Shown: positions 36,506 to 45,123 of the stretch, piece by piece | How positions within the stretch are numbered: the stretch's first letter is position 1 | How the letters are laid out: each line of letters starts with the position of its first letter | Source: Hyphomonadaceae bacterium | GTDB taxonomy: Bacteria; Pseudomonadota; Alphaproteobacteria; Caulobacterales; Aquidulcibacteraceae | Assembly (NCBI GenBank): GCA_022841905.1 | Contig: JALHQO010000007.1 | Coordinates: 124,001 to 188,000, forward strand | Direction of reading: 5' to 3' | DNA length: 64,000 bases | Made by a program: the position numbers and the translations under genes | The notes under the pieces: generated by a model | What the model was told of the DNA's origin: nothing | Databases searched by the model: none | Seen by the model: only the letters and a program-made list of their open reading frames with translations

Positions 36506-36540
36506 GCATTTCGACGCGCCGTTTGAAGCGTCGAAAATGC
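36506..36540. other. hairpin downstream of the SbtB-like gene
   Basis: GCATTTCGACGC (36506-36517) pairs with GCGTCGAAAATGC (36528-36540) with one bulged A. It lies in the 200-bp gap after the SbtB-like stop and before the TonB-like start, both leftward genes, so it may end the sbtA-sbtB transcript. No T-run follows. I see no gene in 36415-36615. Confidence 0.45.
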
Positions 36541-36615
36541 GCGCTTGATGTGACCGAGGTCATGGCGTGAGTTGCGAGCTAGCGTTCCAGCAAAGCCGCC
36601 GTCGCAGCTCCTTCG

Positions 36616-36927
36616 TCAGAACCGTTCCGGACGAAGCACTTGGACATCGCTGAGGCAAACTAGGCCGCGATAGTCGGAGAAATAGTCCTTCAGCCAAGCC
36701 AGCGCCTTCTGAGCGGCGGGTTCGTTGGTGACCGCAATGATGAGGCGCATGTCGCCGCCGCCATCCACCGCGCTTTGGCGCCAAGCGCCGTGGGCGCCCG
36801 CGCCCTCCACGCCGTCGAAGACACTCCATCCCTTGACGCCTTCGTTAAGGAGCATCCGCTCAACGTGCGACAGCGCGTGCGCCTCGACAAAAATTTCCAG
36901 CTTCTTTCGGGTTACGAGGTTCATCAC
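36616..36927 (-). CDS. PII-like protein of the SbtB type
   Basis: 102-103 residues (GTG 36927 or ATG 36924). The KLEIFVEAHALSHVERMLLNEG start and the loop GVEGAGAHGAW followed by DMRLIIAV have the PII-like ferredoxin-fold layout. Its start follows the stop of the SbtA gene immediately, as in cyanobacterial sbtA-sbtB pairs, where SbtB binds adenyl nucleotides and controls the bicarbonate transporter. The C-terminal Cys-containing loop of some cyanobacterial SbtB proteins is not seen. Confidence 0.8.
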   Translation of the reverse strand: MMNLVTRKKLEIFVEAHALSHVERMLLNEGVKGWSVFDGVEGAGAHGAWRQSAVDGGGDMRLIIAVTNEPAAQKALAWLKDYFSDYRGLVCLSDVQVLRPERF

Positions 36928-37917
36928 TCATCTCACCATGAAATCGGCCGCTGCCTGATAAAGGGGAATGCCGATCAGCAGATTGAACGGGAACGTGATG
37001 GCCAGCGATAGCGAAAGATACACGCCGGCATCAGCCCGCGGCAGCGCTATCCGCATCGCCGCCGGCGCAGCGATGTAGGATGCGGAGGCCGCCAATACGG
37101 CCATCAATGTGGTGTCGCCCGCGCTCAAGCCAATCTGCGCCGACGCTATCGTTGCGATTGCCGCCGCGAGCAATGGCCACGTCAGCGCGTATGCCAAAAG
37201 ATTGAACTGAAGATTTGGCGACATGGCGAGTTGTCGTGACGCGACGAGGCCCATGTCCAGCAAGAAGAGGCAAAGCACCCCTTGGAAAAGGGGATTTACG
37301 AACATTTCGAGCCGATCATAGCCCCGCTCGCCCGTGATAGCGCCGATGACGAAACTGCCAACCAGCAAGACGGCCGCGCCGTTCAGCAAGACCTCGCGCA
37401 GCAGTGCGCCGCGACGCGGATTGTGTGCGCCCTGCGAAGCGTTGCCGCCGACGATGAGAAGCGCAGCCAGGATGGCCGGTGTTTCCATTAGCGCCAAAAC
37501 CGCCGCCATGTGGCCACTGAACTCGACGCCGATGCCGCGCAGGTATTCGGACGCTGCAGCGAAGGTGACGACGGAGACGCTGCCATAGTGCGCAGCGACG
37601 GCGGCGGCAGTTGTCCGGTCCAGTTTGGATATGACCCGCAACAAGGCGAAAGCGGCAAACGGCGTCAGAAAGCTCAGCGCTAGCCCGAGCGCCCCGGATG
37701 CGAGTAGCTCGCTTGATAGGCCTGCCCTGTGCGCTTCCACCCCGCCTTTGAAGCCGATGCAGAGCATCAGGTAGAGCGCCAGCGTCTTTGCGACTTGCTC
37801 GGGAATGGCGAGGTCCGAGCGCAGGAGGCCCGCGACCATGCCGAGGACAAAGAACAAAATCGCTGGGGTAAGGAGGTTGGCGGCGGCCGCTGATCCGACA
37901 GAGCCGAAGATATCCAT
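36928..37917 (-). CDS. sbtA: sodium-dependent bicarbonate transporter, SbtA family
   Basis: 329 residues with about ten membrane helices in two inverted halves, matching the SbtA (DUF897) family in length. Typical segments are LTPAILFFVLGMVAGLLRSDL, AAVAAHYGSVSVVTFAAA (first-half binding crossover) and ASASYIAAPAAMRIALPRAD (second half). It would import bicarbonate with sodium at the inner membrane. The adjacent SbtB-type gene supports the call. No carboxysome or RuBisCO gene is in the window, so it may feed anaplerotic carboxylases. Confidence 0.88.
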   Translation of the reverse strand: MDIFGSVGSAAAANLLTPAILFFVLGMVAGLLRSDLAIPEQVAKTLALYLMLCIGFKGGVEAHRAGLSSELLASGALGLALSFLTPFAAFALLRVISKLDRTTAAAVAAHYGSVSVVTFAAASEYLRGIGVEFSGHMAAVLALMETPAILAALLIVGGNASQGAHNPRRGALLREVLLNGAAVLLVGSFVIGAITGERGYDRLEMFVNPLFQGVLCLFLLDMGLVASRQLAMSPNLQFNLLAYALTWPLLAAAIATIASAQIGLSAGDTTLMAVLAASASYIAAPAAMRIALPRADAGVYLSLSLAITFPFNLLIGIPLYQAAADFMVR

Positions 37918-38127
37918 CCCGCTGCACCTCCCGTTGCCGGGGCGGACTTACGATGGCGCCGGGTAAGTGGATCAGTGCGTGTCGAAAAATGTTATCCTGG
38001 TGCGACCGAGACGGCGCACTGCATTGCTCGTTCCGGCGCCACTGTGCATAAGGCGCAAATCAGTTCATCATTCCTCTCCGTCACCGTTCCGGACCCGATC
38101 CGGACAACGCGAAACGGGAGCGCGTGC

Positions 38128-38382
38128 ATGTCGTCGCTGCGAAAGTACAAGCCGCTACAGGCTCATCTCGAACGCCGTCGTGGCCGTCCGGAAATGCTCA
38201 CTTTCGAAGACATCGAAGAAATCATCGGCAAGGAATTGCCCGAGAGCGCTCTGAAGCATCGCTCGTTCTGGGCTAATGACAATCAAGATAGCGGCGCCGC
38301 CCGGGCCTGGTCGCGCGCCGGATACCGGGTGGCCTATCTCGATCGCGACCAGAAAGTGGTGCGGTTCGAACGCACGCGCTAA
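38128..38382 (+). CDS. small DUF7662-like protein
   Basis: 84 residues from ATG 38128. The pattern YKPLQAHL, MLTFEDIEEIIGKELPESA, HRSFWANDN, ARAWSRAGYRV resembles the small domain also found at the head of some McrA-like restriction proteins (DUF7662-type). No catalytic residues are evident. The frame continues upstream, but that part is not protein-like. Function unknown. Confidence 0.7.
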   Translation: MSSLRKYKPLQAHLERRRGRPEMLTFEDIEEIIGKELPESALKHRSFWANDNQDSGAARAWSRAGYRVAYLDRDQKVVRFERTR

Positions 38383-38412
38383 ACACCTCGCCATTGAGCG
38401 AGGAGCGATCCG

Positions 38413-38547
38413 ATGCGGAAAGTGCTGATCCTGTTGACCGCAGCCATGATGCTGAGCGGGTGCATGTCCACACTGCAAGCCGCTTATGACGAGCGCCGCC
38501 AGCAAGAATGCGCGGAGGGCAGTCGCTCCGGCCGGCTGAATTGCTGA
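38413..38547 (+). CDS. 44-residue entericidin-like lipoprotein
   Basis: ATG 38413 lies 7 bp after GAGGAG. The product starts MRKVLILLTAAMMLSGC, a complete lipoprotein signal with the lipobox Cys at residue 17, and has a short charged tail ending in a second cysteine-rich end (NC). Tiny lipoproteins of this size resemble entericidins but no true homology can be claimed. It follows the DUF7662-like gene by 30 bp. Confidence 0.7.
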   Translation: MRKVLILLTAAMMLSGCMSTLQAAYDERRQQECAEGSRSGRLNC

Positions 38548-38659
38548 TCTTTCGCATCCGGAAGCCCCAAGCCCTGCATCTCTCTCCCGAGACCATGCAA
38601 ACCCGCGCCTTGCGGGCGGCGGCGTGCGCGCCGACAGTGGCCTCACAGAGGAGGATTTC

Positions 38660-39208
38660 ATGCGTTGGTTGATGGCGGCTGCGGCGCTGGCCCTAGTGGC
38701 GGCGTGCGACGGCTCTAACGTATCGGTCGACGGCGTCGATGTCGGTGAGCCGGGCGGCTACACGATCGAAATCCGCGCCAGCGAAGCGGAGCAAACATAT
38801 CTGATCACCACACCAGAGGGTCAAACCGTCGGCGCGCGCGCCGCTGAGGGCGCCTCCGCGCTCATGGATCAGCCGCGCGCCCAGGCGCTCGCCGCTGAAC
38901 CGCCGCCGCGCAGCAGCGAGGAAGTACCTGAAGTTATGTCGCTGCGCGTCCCAGGTTTCGAAATGACCATTGGCGGCACGGGAGATGACGTCAATGGCGA
39001 GAACGGCCAAGTCGCGATGCGCATTGGCGGCGGGCGTCAGAACATCGTCGTCAATGCTGACGAAGGCGGTCCTGGCGAAGCCGACGATCGGGCGTACGTC
39101 CGCATCACCGGCGCCGACGCCGATGCTGTCCGCGAATTCATTGCGGAGGCGGATGAAATTTCACCGTCCGTGCAAGCGCAAATGCTGGCGGAACTCGGCT
39201 TGGAATAA
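38660..39208 (+). CDS. lipoprotein of unknown function
   Basis: ATG 38660, preceded by AGAGGAGG, gives 182 residues with a lipobox (LVAAC, about residue 16). The mature part is acidic and rich in Ala, Gly, Glu and Asp, with a probable disordered middle (EPPPRSSEEVPE) and a C-terminal helical segment (ADADAVREFIAEADEIS). I do not recognise a family. A strong hairpin follows at 39217-39242. Confidence 0.72.
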   Translation: MRWLMAAAALALVAACDGSNVSVDGVDVGEPGGYTIEIRASEAEQTYLITTPEGQTVGARAAEGASALMDQPRAQALAAEPPPRSSEEVPEVMSLRVPGFEMTIGGTGDDVNGENGQVAMRIGGGRQNIVVNADEGGPGEADDRAYVRITGADADAVREFIAEADEISPSVQAQMLAELGLE

Positions 39209-39216
39209 AGCCGCAG

Positions 39217-39242
39217 CGGCGCGCGCTTGAATGCGCGCGCCG
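39217..39242. terminator. GC hairpin after lipoprotein gene
   Basis: CGGCGCGCGC (39217-39226), loop TTGAAT, GCGCGCGCCG (39233-39242): a perfect 10-bp stem 8 bp after the lipoprotein stop. A short TTT occurs at 39251-39253, not adjacent to the stem, so it is a terminator-like structure of moderate confidence. Confidence 0.55.
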
Positions 39243-39283
39243 GCTCGCGCTTTCCTATCCTCTGACTGATTCGAGGATAGTCG

Positions 39284-41347
39284 ATGCGCAGAATGCTGCA
39301 CGCGGCCGCGGCCGCACTTCCCATGCTTGCTTTAGCCGCGTCACCTGTTGCCGCCGAAGAGGGCATGTGGACGTTCGACAATTTTCCAACCGAACGCATG
39401 ACCGAGGACTTGGGCTGGTCGCCGGATCAGGCTTGGCTCAATCGTGTGATGGGCGCGACCGCGCGGATGCCGGGTTGCTCGGCGTCCAACGTGAGTGGCC
39501 AAGGCCTGATGCTCACCAACCATCACTGCGTCCTCGACTGCGTCACCGCGCTCTCGACGGCTGACGCCAACTATATTCGCGATGGCTTCACCGCGCGCCT
39601 GCGCGAAGAAGAGCTGCGCTGCCCCAGCATGACGATGGATGTGCTCGTCAGCGTCACAGACATTACCGATCAGATCGATCAGGCCACGAGTGCAGCGCCT
39701 CCCGAAGGCTTCGCCGCCGCGCGTGACGCCGAGTTTGCGCGCCAAGAACGCGCTTGCGCCGAAAGCGGCCAACGCTGCGAAGTGGTGACGCTCTATCGCG
39801 GCGGCCGCTACGCCTTGCATGCCTACCGCCGCTTCGGCGACGTGCGCCTCGTTTTTGCGCCCGAGCATCGTCTCGCTGCCTTTGGCGGCGACGCCGACAA
39901 TTTCGAGTTTCCGCGCCACGGGCTCGATTTCGCGTTCTTGCGCCTCTACGAGAGCGGCGCAGCAGCACAGACGCCCAATCACTTGAGCCTCCAGTTCGAG
40001 CCGCCCGCGGAAGGCGACATCGTGCTCGTCGCCGGAAATCCGGGCAGCACGTCGCGGCTGCGCTCCGTCGCCGAACTTGAGTTCGAGCGCGATGTGAATT
40101 TGCCATGGCTGATCGCCTCGCTGACCGAGCAGCGCGAGCGCATCCGCGCTTATGCCGCCCGTGGACCCGATGAAGCGCGCATCGCGTCGAGCACGCTGCA
40201 AACGGTGGAGAATTCGCTGAAGGGGCTGACGGGGCGCCGCGATGCGTTGCGCAATCAGGAAGGCTTTGCGCAAGTTGTCGCGCGCGAGACGGATTTACAG
40301 ACACGCGTCGGCCGCAACCGCGCCGCCACACGCGAAATGGGTGACGCGTGGGGCGAGGTGCAACGCGCGCAAGCGGCCTACCGTGATTTGTTCGCCGCGT
40401 ACCAAAATCTGGAACTGCGCGCCGGCGAGCGATCGGCGCTGTTTTTCTGGGCGCGCGATCTCGTGCGCGGCGCCGCCGAACGGCCGCTGCCAAGCGCCGA
40501 GCGTTTGCCCCGCTACGCCGACGCGCGCCTGCCTGCGATCGCTGGCGCTTTGCGCTCGACCACGCCTGTGACGCCTGCATTCGAAGAGGTGCATCTGCAA
40601 GTCTGGCTCGAGCGGCTTGAGCGCGAACTTGCGGGCGACCCGGCGATGGCGCAGCGTGTGCTCGGCGGTGAGACGCCGTCGGCGCTGGCGCAACGTTTGG
40701 CGCAATCGCGTCTCGCCGATCCGCAATATCGCATGCAGCTTTGGGTCGGCGGCGCGACGGCTGTAGCAGCGTCAGACGATCCGATGATCGTGTTCGTGCG
40801 GGCCTGGGACGACGCGGCGCGGCAGGTGCGTGCGCGCTATGTGGCCGACGTCGAAGCGCCAGTGGCGCGCGCGCAAGAGCGCATTGCGCGCGCGCGCTTC
40901 CGCGCCTTTGGTACACGCCAATATCCAGACGCCACATTCAGCCCGCGCCTCTCCTACGGCACAGTGCAAGGCTGGACCGAGCCCGACGGCGAAGAGATCG
41001 GCGCCTTTACCAATGTCGACGGCCTGTTCGAGCGCGCCACCGGCGCATCGCCCTTCGAACTCAGTCAGCTCTGGCTCGACGCGCGCCCGCGTCTGGACGG
41101 CGATGTCGTGTTCAATCTCGCCAGCGCCAACGATGTCATTGGCGGCGCTTCGGGTAGTCCGCTGCTCAACCGCGATGGCGATATCGTTGGCGTCATCTTC
41201 GACAACAACATGCACGCGCTCGGCGGCGAGTATTTCTACGACGGACGCTACAATCGCAGCGTCAGCGTTTCCGCCTCAGTCATCCGACTTGCCTTGGCGG
41301 ACGTCTACGCCATGCAGTCGCTGCTGCTGGAACTGCAAGCGGAGTAA
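39284..41347 (+). CDS. S46 family peptidase (DPP7/DPP11-like)
   Basis: 687 residues with a signal peptide (cleavage after VAA, about residue 25). The catalytic triad is visible: His in TNHHC (about 85), Asp in GDADNFEFPRH (about 203) and Ser in GGASGSPLL (about 625). S46 enzymes are periplasmic dipeptidyl-peptidases. The residue 18 after the catalytic Ser, which is Gly in DPP7 and Arg in DPP11, is Asn here (FDNNMHAL), so specificity is hard to predict. An extra cysteine follows the His motif (HHCVLDC) instead of the usual HHCGY. Confidence 0.93.
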   Translation: MRRMLHAAAAALPMLALAASPVAAEEGMWTFDNFPTERMTEDLGWSPDQAWLNRVMGATARMPGCSASNVSGQGLMLTNHHCVLDCVTALSTADANYIRDGFTARLREEELRCPSMTMDVLVSVTDITDQIDQATSAAPPEGFAAARDAEFARQERACAESGQRCEVVTLYRGGRYALHAYRRFGDVRLVFAPEHRLAAFGGDADNFEFPRHGLDFAFLRLYESGAAAQTPNHLSLQFEPPAEGDIVLVAGNPGSTSRLRSVAELEFERDVNLPWLIASLTEQRERIRAYAARGPDEARIASSTLQTVENSLKGLTGRRDALRNQEGFAQVVARETDLQTRVGRNRAATREMGDAWGEVQRAQAAYRDLFAAYQNLELRAGERSALFFWARDLVRGAAERPLPSAERLPRYADARLPAIAGALRSTTPVTPAFEEVHLQVWLERLERELAGDPAMAQRVLGGETPSALAQRLAQSRLADPQYRMQLWVGGATAVAASDDPMIVFVRAWDDAARQVRARYVADVEAPVARAQERIARARFRAFGTRQYPDATFSPRLSYGTVQGWTEPDGEEIGAFTNVDGLFERATGASPFELSQLWLDARPRLDGDVVFNLASANDVIGGASGSPLLNRDGDIVGVIFDNNMHALGGEYFYDGRYNRSVSVSASVIRLALADVYAMQSLLLELQAE

Positions 41348-41526
41348 GGGGCGAGAGCGTCTGCGGACGAGTACTCGGATCACGCCGCGACGCTCTCTGG
41401 CGCTCCTGCTGGCGAAGAAGCGTTGCTACATAAAAACAAGCGACGCGGCGCGTGCGTCAACGCAAACGAGACGGTGTGCGGAGTCACTGCGGCGCGTGGC
41501 GTTTGTCTGCGACGAATGGCGGGGGC

Positions 41527-42483
41527 TTATCCCAGCGCCTCGTTGAGGAACGCCATCTGGCGCTGCAAGGATGCAAACGTCTGCGGCGTCGGGAACGCGA
41601 TGAAGCCGTGGCAGGCGCCGGGATAGATATCGAGCTCACTCTGATTGCCGGCGGCGGCCCAGCGCGCATGCATGAAGAGGCTGTCGTCCAACAATGCATC
41701 GCGCGTACCGATGGTGAAGAGCGCCGGGCAGAGGCCGCGGAGATCGGCGTAGAGCGGCGACAGCTCAGGCGAGCGCTTCTCCTCGCGCGAGACGCCCGGC
41801 AAGAAGGCGTCGCCGAACTTCAGAATGTCGATGGTGCGCAGGATAAGCCGTTCATCGCCGAAATTTCGCGCGCTTGGCGTCATGCCGAGGTCGAAGACGC
41901 CGAAGACGAGGTTCGCGGCATGGAACGGCATGCGGCCATGCTTGTCGCGCAAGCGCAGCATGGTCAGTGCAGCCAGATGCGCGCCAGCGCTCTCGCCGCC
42001 AATGGCAAGCTTCGCGCCGCCGAAATCCGAGAGGTGATCGCTCACCCAAAGCGCCGCCGCTTCGCAATCGTCTGGGCCCGCTGGGTACGGGTTTTCCGGC
42101 GCCAAGCGATACTCGACACTGACCGCTGTGAGGCCGGTCGTATCCGCGACGCGCTCCAGCAGACGGTCTTGCTGATCGGCGCCGCCAAGCACGTGGCCGC
42201 CGCCGTGCATGTGCAGATACACGCCGCGCGACTGCGCCGGCGCGAGTATGCGGAGCTTCAGTCTTCCCGCCGGCCCGTCGATCTCCACCCAGCGCGCGCG
42301 ATCCGACTTGGCCGCGGGGGGGAACGCGCCTTCGCCACGTGCGCGCGCCTCGCGCACCTTCTGCGCGCCGACATCCCACCATTCCGCCATGCCCGTCATC
42401 GCCGCGACGATGGCTTCGTTGGCGCTGCGGGTTTCGGGCGGGATTGCGTCGTCGGAGAAGACGGCTGGATCGAGGTTTGTCAT
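41527..42483 (-). CDS. alpha/beta hydrolase, hormone-sensitive-lipase family
   Basis: 318 residues. Oxyanion-hole HGGGHV (about 93), nucleophile GGESAGAH (about 154), and the acid/base pair in GTRDALLDD and GACHGF near the C terminus define the HSL-type esterase family. The substrate is unknown. Its ATG overlaps the EVE gene stop (ATGA), so the four leftward genes 44544-41527 may be expressed together. A further in-frame start upstream (42516) is within the EVE gene and less likely. Confidence 0.9.
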   Translation of the reverse strand: MTNLDPAVFSDDAIPPETRSANEAIVAAMTGMAEWWDVGAQKVREARARGEGAFPPAAKSDRARWVEIDGPAGRLKLRILAPAQSRGVYLHMHGGGHVLGGADQQDRLLERVADTTGLTAVSVEYRLAPENPYPAGPDDCEAAALWVSDHLSDFGGAKLAIGGESAGAHLAALTMLRLRDKHGRMPFHAANLVFGVFDLGMTPSARNFGDERLILRTIDILKFGDAFLPGVSREEKRSPELSPLYADLRGLCPALFTIGTRDALLDDSLFMHARWAAAGNQSELDIYPGACHGFIAFPTPQTFASLQRQMAFLNEALG

Positions 42484-42890
42484 TTCAGCCCACCCATTTT
42501 CCGGATCGCTTTCCATTCGTCGGCCGTCACCGGCTGCACCGATAGACGCGAATTTTTCACCAGCACCATGTCGGCGAGCTTCTTATCGGCCTTGATCGTC
42601 GCCAACGTCACCGGCGTTTTCAGCGGCTCCACCGCTTTCAAGTCCACGCACACGAACGCGCCGGTCTTATCGTTCGGATCGGGGTAAGCCTCTTTTACCA
42701 CTTCGCTGACGCCGACAATCTCTTTGCCCTCGTTGGAGTGGTAGTAGAACGCAAGATCGCCCTTCTTCATGGCGTTCAGATGCGCCTTGGCTTGGTGATT
42801 GCGCACGCCGGTCCAGGCGTCGACGCCTTTCTTGACGTGCTGCGACCAGGACCAAGTGTCCGGCTCGCTCTTGACCAGCCAGTACGCCAT
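42480..42890 (-). CDS. EVE domain-containing protein
   Basis: 136 residues made of a single EVE domain: [14 protein letters not shown] at the N terminus and [20 protein letters not shown], the conserved modified-base-binding pocket region. EVE domains (PUA-like) recognise modified cytosines or RNA bases. It overlaps its neighbours on both sides by one to four bases, so translation is coupled with YceI and the hydrolase. Confidence 0.93.
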   Translation of the reverse strand: MAYWLVKSEPDTWSWSQHVKKGVDAWTGVRNHQAKAHLNAMKKGDLAFYYHSNEGKEIVGVSEVVKEAYPDPNDKTGAFVCVDLKAVEPLKTPVTLATIKADKKLADMVLVKNSRLSVQPVTADEWKAIRKMGGLK

Positions 42891-43468
42891 CAGTTCGCGG
42901 CTGCCGGAACTTGCGCCAGCGCTTCGATTTGAATGGTCACGGTGTTGCCGATCATGTTTGCCGCCGTGGCCAGACCCCAGACCGTGCGGTCGAGCGTGCC
43001 GGTGGCGGAGAAGCCGGCTGTGCGGCGGTTGTTGTTCGGCGCCTCGGCGATGCGGTTGAGGGTGACGTCGAGCGTCAGCGGGTGCGTCTGACCCATGAGC
43101 GTGAGATTGCCGATGACTTCGGCGCGCGTGTCGCTGATGAGGCGCACCGATGTGGATTCGAACGACATGGTCGCGAATTGTTCGGCGTTGAGCCAGCGGT
43201 TGCCGCGCAAATGTTCGTCGCGCGTTGCGTTGCCTGAGCTCACGCTGCCGATCTGGACCACGGCGCGCACGGACGAGTTGGCCGGGTTCGCTTCATCCAA
43301 GATGAGTTGACCTTCAACCGCGTCGAACTGACCGAGCACGCGGTTAAAGCCGAAGCGGTCGATCGAGAACGCGACTTGCGTGTGGGCGGGATCGAGCGCG
43401 TAGGTGACCGGCTCGGCGTGGGCGGCGCCGGCCGCGAACAGCGCGGCGGCGAAAAACAAAGCTCGCAT
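42890..43468 (-). CDS. YceI family periplasmic protein
   Basis: 192 residues. Signal peptide (cleavage after AHA, about residue 18), then the YceI lipocalin-like barrel starting VTYALDPAHTQVAFSIDRFG. YceI proteins bind isoprenoid lipids such as polyprenyl chains in the periplasm. It shares one base with the EVE gene, and lies 17 bp after the methyltransferase gene. Confidence 0.93.
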   Translation of the reverse strand: MRALFFAAALFAAGAAHAEPVTYALDPAHTQVAFSIDRFGFNRVLGQFDAVEGQLILDEANPANSSVRAVVQIGSVSSGNATRDEHLRGNRWLNAEQFATMSFESTSVRLISDTRAEVIGNLTLMGQTHPLTLDVTLNRIAEAPNNNRRTAGFSATGTLDRTVWGLATAANMIGNTVTIQIEALAQVPAAAN

Positions 43469-43485
43469 TCAAATGTCCCCTGGCG

Positions 43486-44544
43486 TCAGGCCCGCGCCTC
43501 GAACACCAGATTGAACGGCGTCTCGGCGGCGCGTCTGAATTTACTGAAGCCTGCGTCCTTGACCACCTTTTTCAGCCGCGCCTCGCCAGCTTGCGCGCCG
43601 AGCCCCATGCCGACCTCCTGGCTGAGCGAGGCCGGGGTGCAGATCATGGTCGATGCTGCGTAATAGACGCGGCCAACCGGGTTCAAATTGTCCTTCAAAT
43701 CGTCATGCGCGAACGGTTCCACCAGCATCCACGTGCCGTCTGGCGCCAACGCATTCTTGACGTGTTTGCCGGCGCCGATCGGATCGCCCATGTCGTGCAG
43801 GCAATCGAAGAAGGCGACCATGTCGTAGCCGAGCGCGGGATAGTCCTTGGCGCTGGCCTGCGCGAAGGTGATGCGCTTGGAGACGCCGGCGTCCTTGGCC
43901 AGTTGTTTGGCGCGCTCGATCGACGGCGCGTGATAATCGTAGCCGTAGAATTTCGACTTCGGATAAGCGAGCGCCATCAGGATCGTTGAAGCGCCGTGAC
44001 CGCAGCCGACATCGGCGACTTTCGCGCCCTTCTCCAATTTTTCCTGCACGCCCCTCAGCGAAGGAATCCATTGCGAGACGAGGTTTGCGTTATAGCCGGG
44101 GCGAAAGAAGCGCTCAGTGCCGCGGAAGAGGCAGGCGGAATGTTCGTGCCAGCCCACGCCCTTGCCTGTCTTGAACGCCTCCGCGATCTTCGGCTCGTCG
44201 AGCCACATCGCCTGCAGCAATTCGAACGCGCCGGCAAAGAAAGCTGGCCCGCCTTCATCGGCGAAAGCGCACGCTTGTTCTGGATTGAGTTTGAACTTCT
44301 TGGTCTTCGGGCTGTAGTCGATGTAGCCCGCCGCAGCCTGGGCCGAGAGCCACTCGCGCAGATAGCGGGCGTTGAGCTTGGTTTTTTCGGCGAGGTCTTC
44401 CGGCGTTACGGCTTTGCCGTCAGCCATGGCTTTGTAGATGCCCAAGCGATCGCCGAGCAGCACCAATGCGGCGCCGGCGCTGGCGCCGACATCGCCGACT
44501 AATTTTCCAAGGAATGCGTTCAGTTTTTCTGGATCGGGCTTCAT
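43486..44544 (-). CDS. class I SAM methyltransferase with winged-helix N terminus
   Basis: ATG 44544, preceded by GGAGG, gives 352 residues. The N-terminal 90 residues form a winged-helix dimerisation domain (DRLGIYKAMADGK, LNARYLREWLSAQAAAGY); the C-terminal domain has SAM motif I VADVGCGHGAS (about 178) and FFDCLHDMGDP. The Rv2258c-type family includes small-molecule O-methyltransferases. The substrate is unknown. It is the first gene of a leftward run. Confidence 0.9.
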   Translation of the reverse strand: MKPDPEKLNAFLGKLVGDVGASAGAALVLLGDRLGIYKAMADGKAVTPEDLAEKTKLNARYLREWLSAQAAAGYIDYSPKTKKFKLNPEQACAFADEGGPAFFAGAFELLQAMWLDEPKIAEAFKTGKGVGWHEHSACLFRGTERFFRPGYNANLVSQWIPSLRGVQEKLEKGAKVADVGCGHGASTILMALAYPKSKFYGYDYHAPSIERAKQLAKDAGVSKRITFAQASAKDYPALGYDMVAFFDCLHDMGDPIGAGKHVKNALAPDGTWMLVEPFAHDDLKDNLNPVGRVYYAASTMICTPASLSQEVGMGLGAQAGEARLKKVVKDAGFSKFRRAAETPFNLVFEARA

Positions 44545-44616
44545 GGCCAATCCTCCGTTGCGGAAGATTGGAGCTAACGCCGCCATTTTCCGCTCGGCAA
44601 GGAGCCTGGGAAAATT

Positions 44617-45021
44617 TTAGGTTTGCGCAGACCCGCCGAGCCGCGCGCCAAACCAAGCAGCTGCCGGCACGGCTATGATCGCGGCGATCAGCATCCATAG
44701 TGGATGCGGGATCATCACCAGATTCAAGCCCGTCGCCGCAAACAAAACGCCGCCAGCGAACCATCCCGCCCACGTGCGCGCCGCGATCTTCGCAGCTGCG
44801 AAAGATGCAGCCAAGGCAGCGATCGTCCATGTGACCGGCAAGCCCAACAGCGAGAGAACGGGCGCCGTCTGCATGTAGTCCCGGATTGCTTCGGGATTGG
44901 TGACTTGAACATCCGGCGGCGGCGGGAAGAAACGATGGTTCAGGGCGTCGCCAACCATGACAACGCCAATGCCAACCGCCACGCCAATGACGATCCCCAA
45001 CACGATGCGCAGAATGGACAC
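44617..45021 (-). CDS. four-helix membrane protein of unknown function
   Basis: 134 residues with four predicted membrane helices (about 4-24, 55-78, 83-102 and 108-127) and a short loop containing PPPPDVQVTNPEAI between the first two. It has no recognisable family motif. It is divergent from the NatAB-type exporter at 45124. Confidence 0.72.
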   Translation of the reverse strand: MSILRIVLGIVIGVAVGIGVVMVGDALNHRFFPPPPDVQVTNPEAIRDYMQTAPVLSLLGLPVTWTIAALAASFAAAKIAARTWAGWFAGGVLFAATGLNLVMIPHPLWMLIAAIIAVPAAAWFGARLGGSAQT

Positions 45022-45123
45022 GCGCCGCCTCCCCAGACTGACGGCCCTAAAGATGCTGCCTTTCCTATTCGCGCGTCAATCGCGCGCGCTTGATCTCCCG
45101 GCAAAGCCGCTTACAGACACGCC

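Noticed and set aside
39663-40937. A 424-codon minus-strand frame
   Set aside because: Antisense to the S46 peptidase; the Arg/Ala-rich translation has no recognisable domain.
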